Source of the DNA: Sarcocystis neurona | Lineage: Eukaryota > Apicomplexa > Conoidasida > Eucoccidiorida > Sarcocystidae | DNA length: 64,000 nucleotides | Assembly: GCA_000727475.1 (NCBI GenBank) | Contig: KL647288.1 | Coordinates: forward strand, 784,832-848,831 | Reading direction: 5' to 3' | Shown: in pieces, positions 59,801 to 64,000 of the stretch | Layout: each line of letters starts with the position of its first letter | Position numbering within the stretch: the stretch's first letter is position 1 | The notes under the pieces: generated by a model | Database searches by the model: none | The model's input: only the letters and a program-made list of their open reading frames with translations | What the model was told of the DNA's origin: nothing | Translations under genes and position numbers: made by a program

Positions 59801-62800
59801 GCGAGCTCGACGTGGTGCTTCCGCTTCAAGCGACGCTGGGGGTTCGACAGGTATAAGTCCTCCGCTACTAGCCAGCCGTCCTCTGCTACGACCTGCGCTC
59901 TCGGCGGAAGCAGCAGCCTGACAGCAGCCAGCAGCACCAGCAGCAACAGCAACAGCAGAGGAATCAACAGCAGCAGCAGCATCAACAGCAGGGGGGTGAA
60001 CAGCTGCAGCAGCAGCAGCATCACCAGCAGCGGGATGAACAGCAGCAGCAGCATCACCAGCAGCGCGATGAACGGCAGCGGCAGCATCAGCAGCAGCGGG
60101 ATGAACAGCAGTAGCGGCAACTCTGTGGCGTCCTGCATCAGCAGCAGTAGCGCTGTCAACGGGGACAGCAACATTGCAAGCCGCAGCAGGGGGGGCGACG
60201 ACGCAACCAGCAGAATCAGCAGCAGTACGAATAACAGCAGGAATGTCAGCAGCAACATGAGAGTCACAGGGAGCAGTTTGTTGTGCGGCAGCAACAGCAA
60301 TGTTGTGAGCAGGAGCAGCAGCAGCGGCGGTGGAAGAAGCAGCTGCAGCAGTTTGGGAAGCAACTGCACTTCCTTCACCCGCAGCAGTGATTCTCAGGCC
60401 AGTGGCGATGACAGCAGGAGCAATGGCGACAGCAGCAGTCGACCTGAGGCCGACGCGAGCAGGAATTGTCTGTTTGACAGCAGCCTTATGGGAGCCGTTG
60501 TGCATGTGCGCTGCGCTGAGGCATGTAAGGGAAACAACAAGAGAAGAATACTTGAAGAAAATGAACATGAAGAAGAAGATGACGGAGGTGGCGACGCAGG
60601 TCCTGCTGCTTCAGCGGCTGCTCCTGGTGATTGTTGTTTTACTCTTCCTCCCGCGCCGCCTTCTCGTAGCACAGCTGCTGCGCATGGCGGTGCTGCCGCG
60701 GAGGGAGGGGCGGCGGTGCAAGAAGAAGAAGCTGCTGCGCTGAGCCGAGAAAAAGGCCGAGAAGGAAACGACGGGCAGGAGAGGGTAGCTGCTCCTTGTA
60801 TTGCTGATGCTGCTGCTGCTGCTTCACGGGGTGGGGCGCTGCAGGAGGGGACTGCGGGTGCTGAAACCGCTGCCGCTGCCGGAGAAGAAGAAGCAGCAGC
60901 AGCAGGCGAGGATGCAGCAGCAGGTGCAGCAGAGGGCGGAAGAAGAGGCGGAGCGGAAGGAGGGGAGGAACGAGCAGCAGCAGGGCAAGAAGGAGCGGCA
61001 GCGAGAGAAAGCGCAGCTGCAGACGGGGAAGGAGCAGTTGCAGCGGGGGCTGAACGACAAGCAGCAGGAGGAGACGGAGCAGCAGCAGCAGCAGCAGCAG
61101 CAAATCATCGAGGAAGCGCAGCAGCCGCAGCAGGCGGTGCTGCGGAGAATGAAAAGGAGAGCGCTGAGTCAAAGGGAGGAGGAGGAGAAGGAGCAGGAGC
61201 AGCGGTGGGCAAGAGAAGAAGAAGAAGACGAAGAGTAGCTGCTGCAGAAGGAGAAGAGGCGGCAGCTGCTACTCTGGAGCCGGCAGAAGACAGAGGCTTC
61301 GCAGCAGCGGGAGAGGGTGGTCGTACAAGCGAGGCGCATGCAGCAGCAATTAAGACAGCGGTAGCGGGAAGAAGAGGAGCCGCAGGACGATCAGCGGCGA
61401 GGGCAGGAGCAGCAGCAGGACCAGCCGCGGAGGGCAGGGGAGCAGCTGCTGCAGCAGAAACAGCCGCTGACGCGGTCAGGAACATCGTGAAAGGTGCGGC
61501 GGAGAGACAAGACGCAGCAGCGACAGCGCAGGTACAAAGGAGAGCAGTTGCTGCTCCTGTTGATGAAGTCGAAGAAAAGAGAAGAAGAGAAGAATCAGCT
61601 TGTGAAGGCCTGAGGAACGCGTCAGCCGTGGCAGCAGCAGCAGCAGAGGCAGCCGAAGAAGCAACGTGGGGAAGTGTGGGGTTCTGCGATGGAAGAACAC
61701 GACAAAGGGATAGAGAAGCTGCTGCTTCTTCAGAGGAAGCCAAGGCAGGTGGGGGGCAGCAGACGCCGCATCCGTTGCAGCAGCCCCAAATTTCTGCAGA
61801 GGAAGATGCTGCTGCTGCTGCAGCAGCACTCGGGGAGGCCCCCCGAGAATCAGCAGGGCGAGAAAAGGCGTTTTGTCTCGCTGCGGGTGCAGCAGCAGCA
61901 GAAGCAAGCGAACAGCAACAGCAGCACGTCAGAGAGCTGCACGGAGTACAGCAGGAGTACTTGCAGTCTGGTACTGCTGTTTCTTCTCCGGCTGCTGCTG
62001 CTGCTGCGCCCCCAGCCGCTGCGGCTGCGGCGGCGATCGCCTCAGCTGCTGCTCAGGCAGCAGCACGAGCGGGAGACGCAGTCGTGGAGCAGGAGGAGCA
62101 GCAGCAGCAGGAGCTGCACGTCGGCCAGCTGCTGCAGCAGCAGCTCCTTCACGAGCCGGTGTCGCTGCAGCAGCAAGGCCTTCAGATGGCAGCAACGGGG
62201 GACCCCTGTCCCGCTGCTGCTGCTCCTGCTGCTGCCCCACCTTCCTCCTATCCTCACTGTTACTGTCCTGTAGAAACGGGAGTAGCAGGAGGCGCGAACC
62301 GAAGTGTGGAGCCAAGATCAGTAGCAGCAGGAGAAGACGAAGGAGAGAAAGCTGCCGTGACGCCTTCTGCTGCTGTTGCCTCTGCCTCACGTGAAGCACT
62401 GCTGCAGCAGCATATGGCGCTCGGATGCGCCGAGCAGCACCACTTCTCACCGCCTTCTCCTCCCTATATCTCTCGTTATCTCGAACTGCAGCTGTCCGCA
62501 GAATGCGCTCTGAGCCCGCACGGTGCTACTCCTCCTCCTCCTCGTCCTGCGGTCGCTGCGGATGTTTGCTCTTCGCTGACGCTGCGGTGCCTCGGGGGGA
62601 TGCCGGAGCAGATGCAGCAGCAGCTGCTCGGGGGAGAAGGAGGCGTGCAGTGCGCACTGACGCAGCAGCAGCACCTTCTCCAGCTGCAGGAGCAGCGACA
62701 GCAGGAACAGAAGCTACGGCAGCACCTGCACGTGCAAATGCAGCTGCAGCAGCAGCAGCAAGCGGGGGAACTACAGCAGCACCCGCAGCAAGCAGGAGAA

Positions 62801-63436
62801 ATGCAGCAGCAGCAGCAGGCAGAGAACGGGGAGCTCCAGCAGCAGCTGCAGTTGCACCAGCAGTTGCGGCAGCGGTTGCAGCTGCAGCAGCACCGACAGG
62901 AGCAGCACGAGCCGCTGGAGGGCCGTCACTGGGGCTGCAACAATGGCCTGCTCCTCCGTAGCAGCAGCAGCGGACTGCTGGTTAGCTGTGAGCCGCTGGG
63001 TAACAGCAGCAACAGCACCAAGACTCTGCTGAGCAGCGGCGGCAACAGCAGCCGAAGCGGCGCGAGCAGGTTTCCCCAGGAACGGTTTACAGAAGAGATG
63101 GAGGAGGACGAGCAGCAGCAGCAGCAACTCCGCATGCGCGAGCAGCAGCTGCTTCAAGACGAACACTACCAGCAGCAGCTGCTGCTGCAGCAACAGGAGC
63201 AGTCTCTGCTGCGTCAGACGCATGTGCATCTCATACGAGCAGCAGCGATGAATCACCTCTGTTTACCTGCTTCTGCTCCAGGACGCGTTGTTGCCTGCAG
63301 TCCAGCAGTTGCCGCTGCTGCTGGTACTGCTGCTGCTGCTGCTCATTTCCCAGAGGCGCTGCAGCTGTGCTCTCCGGCATCTCCGTCCTCCCCCCTCTCC
63401 GTCTCCAGCCGCTCCTGCAGCTGTTGCGTCGGGTGA
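53813..63436 (+). CDS. Giant low-complexity protein with a pogo/CENP-B-type DNA-binding module
   Basis: The frame is open from 53747 to the TGA at 63434-63436. The first ATG is at 53813 (about 3,207 residues), but the true start and any introns are unknown. Most of it is Ala, Gln, Ser, Gly and Pro runs from CAG/CTG repeats, including a 15-nt repeat encoding (AGAAT)n near 59200-59290. Residues about 1889-2016 (59477-59860) are different: compact, mixed composition, and matching the double helix-turn-helix of pogo/Tigger transposases and CENP-B. I see no DDE catalytic domain after it; the following sequence is Ser/Asn-rich, then Ala/Glu-rich. That suggests a domesticated DNA-binding protein. 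Other frames are also open for long stretches (for example a Gln/Glu coiled-coil-like frame at 60885-61238), so parts of this translation outside the module may be intron or wrong frame. Confidence 0.55.
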   Translation: MAEDPFAPRGNHQATAAAAPSAAAAPSRAGAAAPSPAGAAAAPSFAAATAHSAAADTPFDAAAAGAASAAVVPSAAAAGFSFHYLVAYAGRAAVRGAAPAASIQLVGERQPQQRHQQQQLQHLQHQSQQQEQQHELQERRHQRQLLQQLHQMWQQQPQQQQHRQHEPFVSQQQRRVCCADVLQWEMQQQQQAGQPQCSVHIEGVQAATLHNSFSRQPVASDAAAPAAKITGRGVAAAAALLKNEARPEGEVAASPVSRVFLSVHETRAAASSRTSVAAPAAAAFASFSSAALSSPVLCRFPADAAAAAFAAAAAGCAGAAINCATPAAGMMREIPAAVAAGGGAGVSEAAGRMTSHSGSKARAAGGSAASSRGLAASPPAPAAYSGAPAATGSRAPAGPAAESLAAAVRGSAVAVLVAAASAPSFTYPSAAAAAATGRGSDRALAAAVAAAAAVKGWPLPFPATRSGRSNRVSKGTKEQQEAAAAGRELQLQPLQRKDRTRVCARDSSRSSSTEKNSSCGVSSGNSRRRRSRSRRISGGCSSGRSRNSSSRGSRSTSNNRRSRSSACAPRALLEIHLGSSAAEGHHTAAAAAGAEKAEASPAAAPEAATAAERTLYVGDGGVPCCAGTARRVSRVAAALKDDPAALKAANFLAVAAAAGCVPAAAAAASLPAESSRVAAAATEETLRPNTAAAPAGGRRDAGALHFADSVSLARSVPRAPHAAATHFSASPSRFFFSRGLTSADVPAADFLSADLAAAGAASLLPSACPARFREVQQHAAPLKRSSRHRCSSPSPQSLPAAAPGGGRRQGAAGCFAASTKQEKEEERTDWEAQRRAGAAAAAGFAAWRPRAGAAAGGTCPAAAEVPMSPVAAAQTGAAVSSGAAARPPSAAAAAVAGCTCAAACAPSVADTAGFSAAAAAEEELATALHAHAEASDVAAAAETAHLASAAALDAGKSFAAAAAAPAAPSSRCRLCCNSAAAPAQAPGAAATDVTSRLSAHFAVAGSSRGSACAPAFAAAPGAAGDSAMAHPRRDAAPRAAAATEAAADAAATGVEAIAAEPTGYTAATNATTAAYAPAHDAAAEAADRGGERAGGEGAPGISDAEAGRSETRASGAATFAAAGAEKQAAAGGTRASRLASLAVEEAAGAGAATAEATTAAAAEATAAAAEATAAAKVRRRRNEGDFRSRTAGGDSVAAAAATLATASAAEQRPTAPAAATRGPAAGTFPRAGVPAPDPAAAAYLLRADASSQEGNEATPAAGADAVPGEDIRRGEGLAAAGETQGAAIRPASSLLFDRGSAAAAAAFPPAAASPVFLTAAATPATLLLLPTAAPAAADAGRTPSAPQILLPAAASIPAAAFLPTAASLPAAGSRPAAASLPAAPSFPGGAALPATASTLPAAASTLPGGASTFPGGASSVLVAGALPAGASLRAAASVPAAASPLPAGAPLPPAASLPATATPPAAASLPAAAGLRAVALPAAAAVPQPGGAGLHAGGAAAASSSPTADSTYPAAAAAASLFPLRSRYMGLPLKREEEEEEESRSSDPSSSSEGTAGLSPFSSGNSSNVLSTRVASSSSSLPHTPSLKNVRSSSSSNPWPAVSSAAGDPRPVASSSSLLLCSNSSSLLSPVAASPLRPTLSNRSAATAAEGMTERRVQAGNAARRAPPSPSSAFPSSSSSCTPSSSTAAAATETSLQRREAGLTPPTASYFLPTPHLSSSRFTSSSAPSYCDTATRASCSCNRPPGSSAATSAGAAALFPRAGTTAAGGLAEAGTRATAADAAAGGAAAGGAAAAGAATAGAATAGAATAGAATAGAATAGAAAAGAGAAGAAAAGAAAAGAATADAGAEGATAAGSAAAGTATGGAGTATLVWCGAAGGGRVKVGGIRRSYSAAFKLAVVAAAEGLSSNTKAAKATGVTESLVRRWRSQKAVLQQLPGEKLSRRGRKHGKYVVLEDQLCAHVCGVQQQQGRIMRDSEMRKIAGDIARTLHLQEFKASSTWCFRFKRRWGFDRYKSSATSQPSSATTCALGGSSSLTAASSTSSNSNSRGINSSSSINSRGVNSCSSSSITSSGMNSSSSITSSAMNGSGSISSSGMNSSSGNSVASCISSSSAVNGDSNIASRSRGGDDATSRISSSTNNSRNVSSNMRVTGSSLLCGSNSNVVSRSSSSGGGRSSCSSLGSNCTSFTRSSDSQASGDDSRSNGDSSSRPEADASRNCLFDSSLMGAVVHVRCAEACKGNNKRRILEENEHEEEDDGGGDAGPAASAAAPGDCCFTLPPAPPSRSTAAAHGGAAAEGGAAVQEEEAAALSREKGREGNDGQERVAAPCIADAAAAASRGGALQEGTAGAETAAAAGEEEAAAAGEDAAAGAAEGGRRGGAEGGEERAAAGQEGAAARESAAADGEGAVAAGAERQAAGGDGAAAAAAAANHRGSAAAAAGGAAENEKESAESKGGGGEGAGAAVGKRRRRRRRVAAAEGEEAAAATLEPAEDRGFAAAGEGGRTSEAHAAAIKTAVAGRRGAAGRSAARAGAAAGPAAEGRGAAAAAETAADAVRNIVKGAAERQDAAATAQVQRRAVAAPVDEVEEKRRREESACEGLRNASAVAAAAAEAAEEATWGSVGFCDGRTRQRDREAAASSEEAKAGGGQQTPHPLQQPQISAEEDAAAAAAALGEAPRESAGREKAFCLAAGAAAAEASEQQQQHVRELHGVQQEYLQSGTAVSSPAAAAAAPPAAAAAAAIASAAAQAAARAGDAVVEQEEQQQQELHVGQLLQQQLLHEPVSLQQQGLQMAATGDPCPAAAAPAAAPPSSYPHCYCPVETGVAGGANRSVEPRSVAAGEDEGEKAAVTPSAAVASASREALLQQHMALGCAEQHHFSPPSPPYISRYLELQLSAECALSPHGATPPPPRPAVAADVCSSLTLRCLGGMPEQMQQQLLGGEGGVQCALTQQQHLLQLQEQRQQEQKLRQHLHVQMQLQQQQQAGELQQHPQQAGEMQQQQQAENGELQQQLQLHQQLRQRLQLQQHRQEQHEPLEGRHWGCNNGLLLRSSSSGLLVSCEPLGNSSNSTKTLLSSGGNSSRSGASRFPQERFTEEMEEDEQQQQQLRMREQQLLQDEHYQQQLLLQQQEQSLLRQTHVHLIRAAAMNHLCLPASAPGRVVACSPAVAAAAGTAAAAAHFPEALQLCSPASPSSPLSVSSRSCSCCVG
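59200..59295 (+). repeat. 15-nt tandem repeat GCAGGCGCAGCAACA
   Basis: Five to six near-perfect units just upstream of the DNA-binding module. They encode (AGAAT)n in the frame of the module and (QAQQQ)n in the alternative frame that ends at 59468. Confidence 0.8.
59477..59860 (+). other. Psq-like plus CENP-B/Tc5-type HTH DNA-binding region
   Basis: First half: RRSYSAAFKLAVVAAAEG, AAKATGVTESLVRRWRSQK, matching the Psq/Brinker-type HTH pattern RRSY...FKL.VV..A....AA...GV.ES.VR.WR.QK. Linker LPGEKLSRRGRKHGKYVVLE matches the basic RGRK.K.P.LE spacer. Second half: LEDQLCAHVCGVQQQQGRI, KIAGDIARTLHLQEFKAS, STWCFRFKRRWGF, matching the CENP-B/Tc5 HTH pattern with its hallmark FKAS..W..RF..R.G. The order and spacing are those of pogo-superfamily transposases, where the region binds terminal inverted repeats, and of CENP-B. 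Inferred role: sequence-specific DNA binding in the nucleus. Confidence 0.85.
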
Positions 63437-64000
63437 ATTTGCCGGGGTTGCGGTCGCAGCAGCAGCGAACCATCTCAAACTCGAAGAACTATCGCCCGCG
63501 GCTGCTGCTGCTGCTGGAGGAAGAGGAGGAGGACGAGATGCATCGACTGGTCCACCACTACAGCTGCAGCAACTCTTCCCCTCTCCTCCTCCAGCTCCAC
63601 CTCCTCCTGAAGCAGCAGGACTGGACGTGCTACCAGCGTTTGCTGCTGCAAGTGCCGCGTGTGCTTCGATACCCTCCCCGACATGCGCGCGCTGCTGCGC
63701 CGCCGCCGAGGCACAGCAGCAGCAGCAGGACGCGCAGCAGGAGTCGCAGCTGCAGCAGCATTTGCAGCAGCAGCAGCACCTGCAGCAGCAGCAGCACCTG
63801 CAGCAGCAGCAGCATCCGCAGCAGCAGCAGCACCTGCAGCAGCAGCAGCAGCACCTGCAGCAACAGCAACACCTGCAGCAACAGCAACACCTGCAGCAAC
63901 AGCAACACCTGCAGCAGCAGCAACACCTGCAGCAGCAGCAGCACCTGCAGGAGCAGCAACACCTGCAGCAGCAGCAACATGTGCAGCAGCAGCAACACCT
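63420..64000 (+). CDS. Open frame continuing past the giant ORF, cut by the window end
   Basis: In the frame beginning at 63420 the sequence is open to the end of the window: AAVASGEFAGVAVAAAANHL, KLEELSPAAAA, a Pro-rich stretch, then Gln-rich repeats. It overlaps the end of the 53813-63436 frame. It could be the real C-terminal continuation of that protein through an intron or frame change. Confidence 0.35.
63746..64000 (+). repeat. 18-nt tandem repeat CAGCAGCAGCAACACCTG
   Basis: About 13 units, some with CAT/CCG/GTG variants and one expanded by a CAG. In the open frame it encodes (QQQQHL)n. It continues beyond the window. Confidence 0.85.

Noticed and set aside
63746..64000. Regular short repeats resembling a CRISPR array
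   Set aside because: The unit is 18 nt with no unique spacers and encodes QQQQHL; the genome is eukaryotic, so this is a coding-type trinucleotide minisatellite.
1..64000. tRNA, rRNA and telomere-type repeats
   Set aside because: I scanned by eye for tRNA B-box-like GGTTCGA.TCC and TTTAGGG arrays and saw none; weak tRNA genes could still be missed without a covariance-model search.

Overview
The window looks like nuclear DNA of a coccidian apicomplexan, most likely an Eimeria species. Three things point there: an alveolin-type inner membrane complex (IMC) protein gene, very abundant CAG/CTG-derived homopolymeric Gln/Ala/Ser runs inside and around coding exons, and alternation of repeat-poor and repeat-rich segments of the kind described for Eimeria chromosomes. 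No bacterial-style operons, CRISPR arrays, rRNA or tRNA genes were seen. One assembly gap (744 N) lies at 21388-22131.

Layout. Positions 1 to about 9.2 kb are repeat-poor and hold one clear single-exon gene, the alveolin/IMC protein (2561-4399, +), flanked by non-coding-looking DNA. About 9.2-44.6 kb is repeat-rich, with TA/TG microsatellites, CAG/CTG tracts and GAGAC/GTCTC arrays. Read exon by exon, most of this stretch is a single plus-strand gene: a DDX11/CHL1-family iron-sulfur DNA helicase running from motif I (about 11.5 kb) through motif Ia (20.4 kb), the Fe-S cysteines (20.8-25.9 kb), the DEAH box (28.86 kb), the GGT motif (34.98 kb), the FFPS motif (35.85 kb), motif V (43.49 kb) and motif VI (44.28 kb) to a stop at 44583. 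Several exon junctions agree in phase and with the family alignment, including a 21-nt micro-exon (33995-34015). The first exon(s) were not found. About 44.6-51.4 kb is repeat-poor with no convincing gene, only one small exon-like island near 51.1 kb. About 51.4-64 kb is repeat-rich again and dominated by a 9.6-kb plus-strand open frame of low-complexity sequence. That frame contains one compact conserved module, a pogo/CENP-B-type double helix-turn-helix DNA-binding region (59477-59860).

The three recognised products are a cortical cytoskeleton protein, a chromosome-cohesion/replication-linked helicase, and a putative DNA-binding protein derived from a transposase-type domain. They share no evident pathway or operon-like arrangement. 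Family assignments come from conserved motifs read by eye. Exon edges are inferred from GT/AG signals, reading phase and alignment to the remembered human DDX11 motif order, and need RNA support.
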